Shown here piece by piece: positions 32,721 through 41,832 of a stretch of 49,775 bases of DNA. How positions within the stretch are numbered: the stretch's first letter is position 1; each line of letters opens with the position of its first letter. Origin of the DNA: Flavobacteriaceae bacterium UBA3611 (lineage in GTDB: Bacteria > Bacteroidota > Bacteroidia > Flavobacteriales > Flavobacteriaceae); contig DFLU01000007.1 of NCBI GenBank assembly GCA_002375495.1, forward strand, positions 1 to 49,775, written 5' to 3'. The notes below the pieces were generated by a model that worked only from the letters and a program-made list of their open reading frames with translations, was not told the DNA's origin and did not search any database. The position numbers and the translations under genes were made by a program.

Positions 32721-34115
32721 TTATTGCCCTCGGAAAAAGATAATGGTGCTCAAGGTCTTAATTACAATACTGATGTCTAAGAACAAGCTTCTTCGCTTTA
32801 TATAATACAGGTCGTATTGCAACTTTTCTAACGCATCTTCTTCACTCATCCCGTACTTGGCGTTTACCTGTGCCCAGCCAGTTACTCCGGGTTTTACGAT
32901 GTGACGGATTTCATAAAAAGGAATTTTCTTAGATAAGTCGGCTACAAAAACAGGGCGTTCAGGACGTGGCCCAATCACACTCATATCGCCCATTATAACG
33001 TTTATAAACTGTGGGATTTCATCAAAGCGAGAACGTCTTAAAAAGCGTCCAAATTTGGTAACACGCGTATCTTTTTTGGCTGCAAACTGGGCACCATCTT
33101 TTTCAGCATTAATAATCATACTACGAAGTTTGAATATTTTAAAAGGTTTTCCGTTTTTACCCACGCGAATCTGGGTATAAAAAATAGGTCCTCTGTTTGC
33201 ACACAGATTCCCTATAAGAATTACAGGAGATATAATGAGGCCGAAAACGAGGCCCAAAATTGAAAAAAGTAAATCTAAGATGCGGTGAAAAAATAAATAG
33301 AGTTTATTCTGGTTACTCCTGCTGAACGGAAAATAGCGGTAAAAATCGCGCTCTACGTGTTGCACCGGGATTCGGTGGGTAATTTCTTCGTAAACCTGAG
33401 TATATTCCCGGATAGGCACCCCCTTTTCTAATAATGAAACCAACTGATTGTTTAGCGCGATGGTCATGGCCTGTGCTTCTGGTGTAGCAACAACAATTTC
33501 TGAAATATGATGGGTTGCAACCGTTTCTGCTATATTTTCGCTAGAATACCGCTGTAGCTCGTAAGGTAATTCGAAGTTCTCCTTCTTTTGGTCGAAATCG
33601 ATAAATCCCACAATCTTATAGTTGGGATCAGATTTTTGCAGCGCTTCCAGAATCGGAACCACGGTTTTCGAATCTGTAATCAGCAACACACGTTTAAAAA
33701 ATCTTGGCGCAGAGATTAGAACAATGTAAGCGTATCTCCATAAGAACAGTGCTATATTTATCGATAAGAAAAAGTAAATGATCTGCATCCTGTTGGTAGG
33801 AAGCTCTGGCGTATAAAAAGGTGTAAGAAGGTAGAATAAAACGGTTACAGAAGAAGTAAGTATGATGTTCTGAACAACAATTTCAAATTTTGCTGCTTTC
33901 TGTAAGTTGTACAGTTCAAAAATGGTTGCGAATACGGTGAGGTACAATGCGAGAACTATAGACCAAACCCACCTACTACCATCAATTCTAAAATAATCGA
34001 AGTTAAATACCATTCCCACTACGTACAACAGCGATAACACGCTAGCAATATCGAAGATGCGCAGCAAGACTTTACGTTCAGAAATATCAAAATGTATATT
34101 CGATTTCTGGGACAT
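32721..34115 (-). CDS. Polyprenyl-phosphate glycosylphosphotransferase (WcaJ/WbaP type)
   Basis: 464 aa. The N-terminus has about four or five transmembrane segments (20-140), then a CoA-binding-like Rossmann domain (about 145-240, with IVGFIDFDQKKE). The C-terminal bacterial sugar transferase domain begins RILDLLFSILGLVFGLII and includes FKIFKLRSMI, SRFDEIPQFINVIMGDMSVIGPRPE and KPGVTGWAQVN. It transfers a sugar-1-phosphate to undecaprenyl phosphate, the first step of repeat-unit synthesis. The sugar is probably glucose or galactose, not decided by sequence. It is the promoter-distal gene of the polysaccharide cluster. Confidence 0.94.
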   Translation of the reverse strand: MSQKSNIHFDISERKVLLRIFDIASVLSLLYVVGMVFNFDYFRIDGSRWVWSIVLALYLTVFATIFELYNLQKAAKFEIVVQNIILTSSVTVLFYLLTPFYTPELPTNRMQIIYFFLSINIALFLWRYAYIVLISAPRFFKRVLLITDSKTVVPILEALQKSDPNYKIVGFIDFDQKKENFELPYELQRYSSENIAETVATHHISEIVVATPEAQAMTIALNNQLVSLLEKGVPIREYTQVYEEITHRIPVQHVERDFYRYFPFSRSNQNKLYLFFHRILDLLFSILGLVFGLIISPVILIGNLCANRGPIFYTQIRVGKNGKPFKIFKLRSMIINAEKDGAQFAAKKDTRVTKFGRFLRRSRFDEIPQFINVIMGDMSVIGPRPERPVFVADLSKKIPFYEIRHIVKPGVTGWAQVNAKYGMSEEDALEKLQYDLYYIKRRSLFLDISIVIKTLSTIIFFRGQ

Positions 34116-34149
34116 GCGATGGTTGGTTTGGGGAGTTAAAAGTAGTTAT

Positions 34150-35169
34150 TTATTGGGATAAAAGCGAAATCCATTGCTGTTTTACTTGCTGCCAATCAAA
34201 TTGTTCGACTTTCTGTCGAGCGTTTTTAGCGATGCTTCTTGCCTTTTCTTCCTGCTTGCAGAGATCTGTTATAGCATCTGCAAAAGCTTTCGCATCATTC
34301 GGAGGAACTAAAACACCAGTCTTTCCAGATTCAATTAAGTACGGGAGTCCGCCAACATTGGTCGAAACTACCGGTAACCCCAAAGCCATGGCTTCTATGA
34401 CACTTACCGGTGTATTATCAAAGTTGGTGGTATTGATAAAAATATCGTGCACTTCAGAGTGGCGTATCCATTCGTCTTTAGGTAGTTTTCCAGTAAATTC
34501 TACAGAGATATCATATTTAGCAGCGATTTGTTTACAGGTTTCAAAAGTAGCATCATTTGTAGGACCCACCATTGTGAGCGATGCATCCACACCTTGATCT
34601 CGCAATATTTTTACAACTGAAATGGCCAATGTCGGATTGTAAATTTCAGCAAAAGAACGCACCCATAACAAGCGGGGTTTGATTTCCTTCCGAAGTAAAA
34701 AAGGATATTGTGAAATTTCTAATGTATTTGGAATATGAACCAGATTGGTATACCCTTCCGCAGAAAACGCTTCCATTAAATAGTGTGAAGGTGCTACATT
34801 TACTTTAGCATTTCCGAAGAGTCTTTTACACTGTGCCTTATTTTGTTGCAATCTGTTAGGTAAATTCCCCCCATGCAGTATTGGTATGTATGGTACTTTT
34901 TTCATTCTACAAATAAGAGCAGCATAGACCGCATACTGAAAATTAAGTGTGCTATAGGTATCGATAAGAACTATTTTGGAAGCCGAAGCATGGGTAATAA
35001 CAGCGGCCATCATGTGTATAAAACGCATGATTTTATTCTTTTTATCTGAAACAGCAACTACAGAAAACCCCTCATTTTGTAAACGAGGACCCAAGAGATC
35101 TATGGCGGTGGCGTTGCTACCCTTCTGTGCCAATTTGTTTCCTATGTACAGTATTTTCTTTTTTTCCAT
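34150..35169 (-). CDS. Glycosyltransferase, GT4-like
   Basis: 339 aa GT-B fold. The nucleotide-sugar domain has VLVPPNDAKAFADAI preceded by SVIEAMALGLPVVSTNVGGLPYLI, with the EX7E-like region of GT4 enzymes. The N-terminus MEKKKILYIGNKLAQKGSNA starts the acceptor domain. The start at 35169 lies 53 bp inside the upstream polymerase-like gene, the longest overlap in the cluster; the family-typical N-terminus supports it. The sugar and linkage are unknown. Confidence 0.9.
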   Translation of the reverse strand: MEKKKILYIGNKLAQKGSNATAIDLLGPRLQNEGFSVVAVSDKKNKIMRFIHMMAAVITHASASKIVLIDTYSTLNFQYAVYAALICRMKKVPYIPILHGGNLPNRLQQNKAQCKRLFGNAKVNVAPSHYLMEAFSAEGYTNLVHIPNTLEISQYPFLLRKEIKPRLLWVRSFAEIYNPTLAISVVKILRDQGVDASLTMVGPTNDATFETCKQIAAKYDISVEFTGKLPKDEWIRHSEVHDIFINTTNFDNTPVSVIEAMALGLPVVSTNVGGLPYLIESGKTGVLVPPNDAKAFADAITDLCKQEEKARSIAKNARQKVEQFDWQQVKQQWISLLSQ

Positions 35170-36487
35170 AGTTTATATTCAACAAAGATAGGCCATAAAT
35201 AAAGGCGGGTGCAGCGATACGCATAGAAGAATGGGCGATGGTTAAAATCCAAAAGATAATAAAGGGGAAAAAATAAATGTTTTTTCTACCATTCATTTTT
35301 GATATGAGCGGTGCAAGTAATAAAATGAGCAACGCAATAATTCCGAAAGACCCATGTTCTGAAAGCATTCTGGAAACCTCATTATGGGAAGGAATTGTCG
35401 TATCTAGATTTTCTTCGTAATAAGATTTTGCTCTACCTACTCCAATTCCGTATAATGGGCTCTCAGTAAATGCTTGAAAATCGGCATCTATTAATTTGGC
35501 CCTTCCAGTTGTAACGTCAGACTTTTCTCTACCAAGAGCATCTTTGTTTGCATATCTGTTGGCTATGAGCCCGCCCGTTTGTAATACCGAGAACAACCAA
35601 ATGGCTAGAACGCCTCCAGCTACTGCAATAATCCGGTACGACAGTTTAAATTTTGTACGAACATTTGAAAGAAAATATAAAATCACGGCAAATACGCCCA
35701 TCATTGCAACAGCAACAAAAACGCCACCCCGAGAAAATGTTATGATTGCACGATGAGATAATGTCATGAGCCAAAACATCATCACCAGATGCACCAATTT
35801 ATTCTTGTATGGGATCAAGAAGCGGCTAAATAATATAAATGCTCCCAAACCAAGGACCGTGGCTACTTGGTTGGGTCCAAATCCTCCAGAAGTTGCAGAA
35901 GTAGAAGCGGTACCTGTGATGACAGCTTGAATGTTGATATTATAGAAGTACACATAAATGGTCATTGAAATTATCGGGTACACCATAAAATTTAAGATGG
36001 AAAACATCTGTTTTAACGTCACCGTTCTTCCATAACAATACATAGCTGCCACGGTAAGACATATCGGGCCACTTAAATTAAACAGAATATTCTGCCTAAA
36101 TTTATCATCATATTCTGTTTCAAGAAAAGAAACATAAACCCCCGGGAAGAGTAGTAAGAGGTATATAAAATACGTTAAAGAAGTACGTTTAAATCCTTGG
36201 TAAATCATCCCGATAACCAAAAACAAGATGACCATATACTTTCCCGTTTCATAAAAGAAATAGGCCTTGGTCATCCTAAAAAACACCTCTGCCCCTACCA
36301 TATAAGCAGCCGCAATAAGGACTTCGCGTTGTTTGTCTGGTAATAGTACAATGCGATAGAGAAAGTAAGCTACTACAAACAGAAAATAGACAATCATTGC
36401 GGGCGTAAATGCTGTCGCCAACAAGCCTACGCCCACATGAAAGAGCACAAAGAACAGGGGATGGTTTACAATTTTGGTCGCGTTCAA
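35117..36487 (-). CDS. O-antigen ligase / polymerase-like membrane protein
   Basis: 456 aa with about twelve transmembrane segments and the Wzy_C/O-antigen-ligase pattern: a large periplasmic loop after RGGVFVAVAMMGVFAV, with GIGVGRAKSYYEENL and SHNEVSRMLSEHGSFG, where the His is often catalytic. It would either polymerise lipid-linked repeat units or transfer the glycan to lipid A. These two roles cannot be told apart from sequence. In a Wzx/Wzy pathway this would be Wzy; no flippase is visible in the window. Confidence 0.85.
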   Translation of the reverse strand: MNATKIVNHPLFFVLFHVGVGLLATAFTPAMIVYFLFVVAYFLYRIVLLPDKQREVLIAAAYMVGAEVFFRMTKAYFFYETGKYMVILFLVIGMIYQGFKRTSLTYFIYLLLLFPGVYVSFLETEYDDKFRQNILFNLSGPICLTVAAMYCYGRTVTLKQMFSILNFMVYPIISMTIYVYFYNINIQAVITGTASTSATSGGFGPNQVATVLGLGAFILFSRFLIPYKNKLVHLVMMFWLMTLSHRAIITFSRGGVFVAVAMMGVFAVILYFLSNVRTKFKLSYRIIAVAGGVLAIWLFSVLQTGGLIANRYANKDALGREKSDVTTGRAKLIDADFQAFTESPLYGIGVGRAKSYYEENLDTTIPSHNEVSRMLSEHGSFGIIALLILLLAPLISKMNGRKNIYFFPFIIFWILTIAHSSMRIAAPAFIYGLSLLNINYGKKENTVHRKQIGTEG

Positions 36488-36503
36488 AATGTGGAGCCTA
36501 TTT

Positions 36504-37625
36504 TCAAGTTGCTATAATTTCGTTCAAGATACGGGAATTGTAATGTTCAAACGTGAATTTTGATGCAGTCGCATAGCCTTGGGCCGCTTTTTTTAATAAT
36601 TCTAGTTTATTTGTCTGCTCAATTTCAACTAGAATATTCCTAAGTTCCTCGGCAGTAGTTGGTGTTACCACATACCCATTAGACTTATCAATATACTGCC
36701 CAATACTTGATACATTTGAAACAATAGGAATACATCCAAAATTCATCCCTTCGGCAATCACCTTCGGGAACCCCTCGGAAGCCGTGCTTGGCAACATCAA
36801 AAACTGACAATCTCGATACACATTAAATACTTTTTCACGCGGTAGAAATCCATGGAATATTGCTGGAATCTGGTATTCTGCACATTGTTTTTTATAATCT
36901 ACCATCTGGTCACCATTTCCGATAAAATGAAGCGTTGCCACCATCGACTTGTTTTCGAATTTCGAAAATGCATCAATGATTCGTTGTACCCCCTTCGCAT
37001 TGTCTAACCTACCCACAAAACAGAATGAAAAAGGACCGTCGTATTGCTTCTGTTTGATTACCGATATTCCTTCAGAGCGCTCAGAAATAGTAAGACACGG
37101 ATTCTCAAAAGTGTAACAATGGGCAGGCTGGTCTTCCCAAGATCCGTTTATTGTCACCTTTCGGGACTGTTTTTTTAAAAAATGACGTTGCAGACGATAA
37201 CCAAGGGGCGGATGCTCCTGATTCCAATTGCCGGCGTATTTATACCACCCCTTTTTCTTTGAAAACCAAGTAAGATATGGTACGAGATAAACACCCATGC
37301 CTGTAGGGGTTCGCAATTGGAATACATCCACTTTTTTAAGCGTATTGCGCACAACTGCTATTGTTTTTGGAGCTCGGGCTATCGTTTTTAGCTTACTTAA
37401 AAAAGACGTGCCTCCTGAAGGTGGTAACGGCACAAACGTAATGTTGTCATGCACATAGGGCAGTGAACTGGGTGGAGGGACACTGTTATGCAGTATAGCT
37501 ACATGGTATATCTCGTTAAAATGGGATGCCAAATGATTCAGTTCGCTTACCGTAGGCCCCCAACCTACGATATCTCCACTTTTCGATTGGTAATGTTCAG
37601 TATGTGAAATTATAACCAATTTCAT
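36504..37625 (-). CDS. Glycosyltransferase, GT4-like
   Basis: 373 aa GT-B enzyme. N-terminal MKLVIISHTEHYQSKSGDIV and VGWGPTVSELNHLASHF are typical of the acceptor domain. The donor domain shows FCFVGRLDNAKGVQRIIDAF and ASEGFPKVIAEGMNFGCIPIV, with the GT4 glutamates. The ATG at 37625 is chosen; an upstream extension to 37655 adds ten residues inside the sulfotransferase gene. One base separates it from that gene, so cotranslation is likely. Confidence 0.9.
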   Translation of the reverse strand: MKLVIISHTEHYQSKSGDIVGWGPTVSELNHLASHFNEIYHVAILHNSVPPPSSLPYVHDNITFVPLPPSGGTSFLSKLKTIARAPKTIAVVRNTLKKVDVFQLRTPTGMGVYLVPYLTWFSKKKGWYKYAGNWNQEHPPLGYRLQRHFLKKQSRKVTINGSWEDQPAHCYTFENPCLTISERSEGISVIKQKQYDGPFSFCFVGRLDNAKGVQRIIDAFSKFENKSMVATLHFIGNGDQMVDYKKQCAEYQIPAIFHGFLPREKVFNVYRDCQFLMLPSTASEGFPKVIAEGMNFGCIPIVSNVSSIGQYIDKSNGYVVTPTTAEELRNILVEIEQTNKLELLKKAAQGYATASKFTFEHYNSRILNEIIAT

Positions 37626-37626
37626 A

Positions 37627-38418
37627 TTAGCGTAACATCGATTGAATGAATTCAATATCTTCCGAGTCTAAAATCTTGCGATAGGCTTCATTCGTACTCG
37701 TATTTATCTTCCAGCCTTCAAGTTTGTTGCGAAAGTTCTTAGAATACGAAACCCCGGTGAAACGGCAAATGGACTCGCATACTTTAGATGTATCCGCTAC
37801 TAAATCTTCATATCTCACCGTTTGAAGTGAAAATCGCTCTAAATTACTTTTATCTTTTTGGAAACTTAAATATTTGTTGGTATAACCCTCAAGCAAAAAA
37901 CGTTTGTCCAACGATTCAAAAACTTCGGGCTTATCTTTATAACCCCAACGCAGCTTATAGTATGAGGCAATAACTGCCAAAGGATCCCGATCAATCCATA
38001 TCACCATTGGATTGTCAAATACGGCGGCTAAGGTTTGGTGTCTGGAATAGCCAGTTATCTTTGTCATAAATTTAGATTTCCCGCTACATCGATGGATTTT
38101 GTACAACACTCGTACAACTTCTTGTACCCTTTTAGCATCGATTTCTTTCAAGTCTACCTCATTAAATTCAGGTATATAATGCAACCAAAAGTTATATGCC
38201 TCCGATATTCTCGGAAACCCAGACTTTCCTCTATTCCATTTTTCAAAAGAATCAATTTCCTGCAAGCGATTAAAGTACGTAAGTTGGGGTATTTTCGGAT
38301 ATTTATTGACATAATTCGAAAGCCAACCAATATTTTCATGTAATGCAAGAATATTGCTCAAAAGAGTCGTTCCGCTTCTTCCTGGTCCATGGATAATAAT
38401 TCCGTCCTTGAGTTTCAT
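37627..38418 (-). CDS. Sulfotransferase family protein
   Basis: 263 aa. The 5'-phosphosulfate loop of PAPS-dependent sulfotransferases is clear: IIIHGPGRSGTTLLSN (residues 11-19 at its core). The 3'-phosphate region is VIWIDRDPLAVIASYYKLRWG. It would sulfate a sugar hydroxyl in the polysaccharide made by its neighbours. It sits between two GT4 genes, with 4 bp overlap on one side. Cytoplasmic, no membrane segment. A second sulfotransferase lies at 45504. Confidence 0.87.
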   Translation of the reverse strand: MKLKDGIIIHGPGRSGTTLLSNILALHENIGWLSNYVNKYPKIPQLTYFNRLQEIDSFEKWNRGKSGFPRISEAYNFWLHYIPEFNEVDLKEIDAKRVQEVVRVLYKIHRCSGKSKFMTKITGYSRHQTLAAVFDNPMVIWIDRDPLAVIASYYKLRWGYKDKPEVFESLDKRFLLEGYTNKYLSFQKDKSNLERFSLQTVRYEDLVADTSKVCESICRFTGVSYSKNFRNKLEGWKINTSTNEAYRKILDSEDIEFIQSMLR

Positions 38419-39524
38419 ACGTTTCTCTTTATGATTGAAATATACCTTGGAATAATCTTATCCCAGCGAAAATTATCAGACCAAGTAATAGCATTCGTGC
38501 TAAAATGTTGATACCCGTTTAAAATTTTATCTAAGGCTTTTGCGAAAGCCTTCTCACAACTCGGTTCAATCGTAAAACCCGATACGCCTTGACAAATAGC
38601 ATCTTCAAGCCCACAGCCTTTAGACCCGATTGCTGGAACTCCTAGGGCATTTGCCTCAAGTACCGCAATTCCAAACCCTTCTACATCTCCTGTTTGGGTT
38701 CGTTCACTTAGCATCACAAACACAGTAGCTTGCCCTAAAAGATTTATTTTTTCTTGTTCGGAAATCCTGCCATAAAAGGTACAGTATTCTTCTACATCTA
38801 ACTGTTGGGCGAGCGCTAATAACTCTTTTTTATAGGTTGGAATTCCAACCATATGATAATGAATGTTTTTATACGTTCGTAATAATTTAGGTAAGTGCCG
38901 AATTACATTGTGTTGTCCTTTCCTCGGAGTGAGATTACCTACTGTAAGCAAGTTTATTCTTTCGCTCGATTCGCTTTTTCTAACAATTTTTTTTTCAGAT
39001 TGTACTAATGAAAAACCGTTTGGAATTACAGTACATTTTTTAAGGTTTAGATCTGCTATCAGCGACTGGGTATAGGTAGATACGGCGACTACTTCTGTAT
39101 TTCGTTTCAGGCTCCAACGTGTAAATTTTTGTAAAATGGCATTATTCAACAATAATTCACTGCCATGAATAATTGCAATAATTGGTTTACGGGTTAAAAT
39201 GGAAAGTAATCCGCCGATCCATAGTGAAAATTTACCAGACACTATTACCAACTCACTATTTTTAGAAACTTTATACGAAGCGATAATTCGTTTTAAGTAA
39301 GTAAAAAATACTAATTTTTTTCGCGGTATTCGTACGGTTTTAAAGTTATTGCTCTCATCAAAATGTGCTTCTTCAGCACCTTTTACACTTCTCTGGTCTG
39401 CTATCACAGTTATATTTAATCCATTTTCGCTTAACGACTTAGCTAAATGTAACGCATGATTCCCTATTCCACCGGGTTGAGGGGGAAATTCTGAAGTGAT
39501 CAAAAGAACGTTAATCGAGTTCAC
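38415..39524 (-). CDS. Glycosyltransferase, GT4-like
   Basis: 369 aa GT-B enzyme. N-terminal NVLLITSEFPPQPGGIGNHA has the glycine-rich acceptor-domain loop. In the donor domain are LLTVGNLTPRKGQHNVI and VEGFGIAVLEANALGVPAIGSKGCGL with GT4-type glutamates. It overlaps the sulfotransferase by 4 bp downstream and the GT2 gene by 14 bp upstream, so the three are tightly coupled. The sugar is unknown. Confidence 0.91.
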   Translation of the reverse strand: MNSINVLLITSEFPPQPGGIGNHALHLAKSLSENGLNITVIADQRSVKGAEEAHFDESNNFKTVRIPRKKLVFFTYLKRIIASYKVSKNSELVIVSGKFSLWIGGLLSILTRKPIIAIIHGSELLLNNAILQKFTRWSLKRNTEVVAVSTYTQSLIADLNLKKCTVIPNGFSLVQSEKKIVRKSESSERINLLTVGNLTPRKGQHNVIRHLPKLLRTYKNIHYHMVGIPTYKKELLALAQQLDVEEYCTFYGRISEQEKINLLGQATVFVMLSERTQTGDVEGFGIAVLEANALGVPAIGSKGCGLEDAICQGVSGFTIEPSCEKAFAKALDKILNGYQHFSTNAITWSDNFRWDKIIPRYISIIKRNV

Positions 39525-40836
39525 TTATTCTCGGACCTTCATTAATTTTTTGAGAAGCTTTGTTCCAAGATATGCATACTTGAACAGCTATGACAGGTAA
39601 CAAAAATAGGGACAAAATAAGACCAAGAACCATCATTCCCTTATTTTTTTTAAATCGGTACGGTACAATGGATGGAGGTACCCTCTTTAAAATTGCAAAC
39701 CAAGCATTGGTAGGTCCAAAATAAGACCTAAAAAAATAAAGCACACTAGGAATGGGTCTAGGAGCCACCCAATTTTTTGGTCTGAACGCATCCCAACTCC
39801 CCATTTGACGCAGCCCCCCTTCTCCAGCTTTAACATCGACACAGTAAGCAAACGGGTTGCTAACTGCGCGTATCCCTTGTTTGAAAGCACGTGCTCCAAA
39901 TTCGCCATCCCCCATACGTTGCCTTTCATATTGTCGGTCAAATAGACCTATTTCCTTGAATACAGATTTGTATAACATTGCATTTCCTGTAGCAAATTGC
40001 GAAGCCACAGCAAAAAAACTTCGATTTTCGGGCATTTTGCTGCCTTCTGCAAAAAATACGCCAGCCGATATTTTGATATCGAAATAGTCTAAGCATCGAA
40101 GATGATTTTCTAACCATTGCTCAGGAACTCTAACATCGTCTTCAGATAGGGCGATAATGGCGCCTTTCGCATTCCTAATAGCAGTGTTCCTCGCTAGCCA
40201 CAAGGCAGGCACTTCTTGCCTTAAAATATTAATACTAAGCTCAAATTGGTCATAAAATTTAGAGTTGAATGGATTTGACTGATCTACTACAACGATCTCA
40301 AAATTAGCGTACGTCTGCTTTTCGAAATCCTTTAAAACATCTGTCAGATAACGATATCTATTCAATGTTGGAATTACTACACTCACCAATGGTTTTTCTG
40401 AAATCAAATGTGATGCTTCCTTCCACGATGGATATTCTACATTGTTTTTCCAGTAGGGTTCGAAAGAAATATGGCGAGTTTTTACAAATGCTTCGATTTC
40501 CTTGATAGGATTGTTCAGAGATACCAAACGGACCAGCAATGTATAGACAACCCATATGGGATGGAAGTTTTTCCGTATAAACAAATACTCATCAAAAATT
40601 GGCACTCGTGCAAATGTAGTGTAGGTGTCAGTATTTCCTAAATATCCCTTATGTACAGCTTGCCAAGAAAGGTCATAATTAAGCGCTTCTTGGCTGCGGT
40701 ATCTTGTCTCCTTATTTAAAGATGCCAATACAGGTTCAGGTAATGATTCTGGTATTGGAAAGATGGTACTGCCCTCTTTTCTTTTCAGTTGAAAGTAATG
40801 CACAGGCTGCAGAAATTGAAGAAAGGAGAATGGCAA
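39511..40836 (-). CDS. Glycosyltransferase family 2 with N-terminal extension
   Basis: 441 aa. The GT-A domain begins at about residue 150 (VSVVIPTLNRYRYLTDVL) and carries VVVDQSN, the metal-binding variant IIALSEDDVRVPEQWL (EDD in place of DxD) and the ED/QRMGDGEFGARAFK acceptor region. A hydrophobic segment near residue 405 (MMVLGLILSLFLLPVIAVQV) would anchor it in the membrane. The first 150 residues are outside the GT2 fold and are not recognised. A 114-bp gap upstream, the largest in the cluster, separates it from the SGNH gene. Confidence 0.9.
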   Translation of the reverse strand: MPFSFLQFLQPVHYFQLKRKEGSTIFPIPESLPEPVLASLNKETRYRSQEALNYDLSWQAVHKGYLGNTDTYTTFARVPIFDEYLFIRKNFHPIWVVYTLLVRLVSLNNPIKEIEAFVKTRHISFEPYWKNNVEYPSWKEASHLISEKPLVSVVIPTLNRYRYLTDVLKDFEKQTYANFEIVVVDQSNPFNSKFYDQFELSINILRQEVPALWLARNTAIRNAKGAIIALSEDDVRVPEQWLENHLRCLDYFDIKISAGVFFAEGSKMPENRSFFAVASQFATGNAMLYKSVFKEIGLFDRQYERQRMGDGEFGARAFKQGIRAVSNPFAYCVDVKAGEGGLRQMGSWDAFRPKNWVAPRPIPSVLYFFRSYFGPTNAWFAILKRVPPSIVPYRFKKNKGMMVLGLILSLFLLPVIAVQVCISWNKASQKINEGPRISELD

Positions 40837-40950
40837 AATATTTGTTTTTGGCGTTTGGGTATATTAGTGCAGTCAAATTAAGAATTACATGGTAAATATC
40901 TACAAATTATTCTTAGAATTCGATATGCCTGGCCTTTTAACTAAATCGAC

Positions 40951-41832
40951 CTAATCTTTAGCGTTATTAAAAAAAGTTTCTGAAAATATCCGACTGAATT
41001 CAATAGCTCCCCGCTCATTTACATGAGTCTGGTCACTAAAGAGGTCTCGATCTTTCAGACTGTCTTTCAAATCGACATAATTAGGCAAATATGAGTATAG
41101 CGGACTTAAATCACCTTTAAAACCATATATAGGGGATGTAAAAAAATGTAATTCTATGTCATTTTCTTTGCAGAGCGCTATCACCTTTTTAAAATAGGGG
41201 TTTTCGGCTACAATCGGCTGATCTGCTATATAGGGGCGATCTTCAACTAAAAGTCCGCTTCTGGCTTTAAATCCCGCATTTTTTTCATAATCTACTCCCT
41301 TCCCCATCAAACTCGGCAATACATTTCTATACCCTAGCCTCGCCTCAGAACGCTGATATCTGTAAAACGGAACATAATATCCAAAAATATACGCACTTCC
41401 GAAATTTTCAAATATTTCATACTTATCGCGTTCTTGAAGATACGGAATCCATACCTGCTCACCCACAAGATCTGGGTCATCTTCGATATATTTAGAATCA
41501 ACTTGTACAAAAACCTTTTTTGTATTTCGCACTTTTAGAAACTCTTCAAGCATCAAATAAATTTCAATACTTGTAAATGCATTTACACCCAGATTGAGTC
41601 CGTAAGCTCCGGTTTTTTCTTCCACAATTTTAGGATCTATATAATATTTGGCGCGGGATGACCCCAAAACTATGTAATCTACCTCTGCTTTTCCCTGCAT
41701 GTCTCGAACCCACATGGCCTTATTTCGATACGCTCCATGGTTATAAACCCAAGTATAACCTACATCTAAAAACAACATGATGGCGAACAAGGTTAATAAT
41801 AAAAACAATATGTACTTCCCAAATTTCTTCAT
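40951..41832 (-). CDS. SGNH/DltD-AlgJ-like accessory protein for O-acylation
   Basis: 293 aa with one N-terminal transmembrane anchor (6-26) and a periplasmic SGNH-like domain. The nucleophile block is VLGSSRAKYYIDP (G57-S-S59-R60), and the C-terminal Asp-His pair D267-xx-H270 is in SDQTHVNERG, matching the catalytic layout of AlgJ, AlgX and DltD proteins. It starts within the stop codon of the MBOAT gene (TAATG), the usual pairing: MBOAT moves the acyl group across the membrane and this protein attaches it to the glycan. Confidence 0.83.
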   Translation of the reverse strand: MKKFGKYILFLLLTLFAIMLFLDVGYTWVYNHGAYRNKAMWVRDMQGKAEVDYIVLGSSRAKYYIDPKIVEEKTGAYGLNLGVNAFTSIEIYLMLEEFLKVRNTKKVFVQVDSKYIEDDPDLVGEQVWIPYLQERDKYEIFENFGSAYIFGYYVPFYRYQRSEARLGYRNVLPSLMGKGVDYEKNAGFKARSGLLVEDRPYIADQPIVAENPYFKKVIALCKENDIELHFFTSPIYGFKGDLSPLYSYLPNYVDLKDSLKDRDLFSDQTHVNERGAIEFSRIFSETFFNNAKD

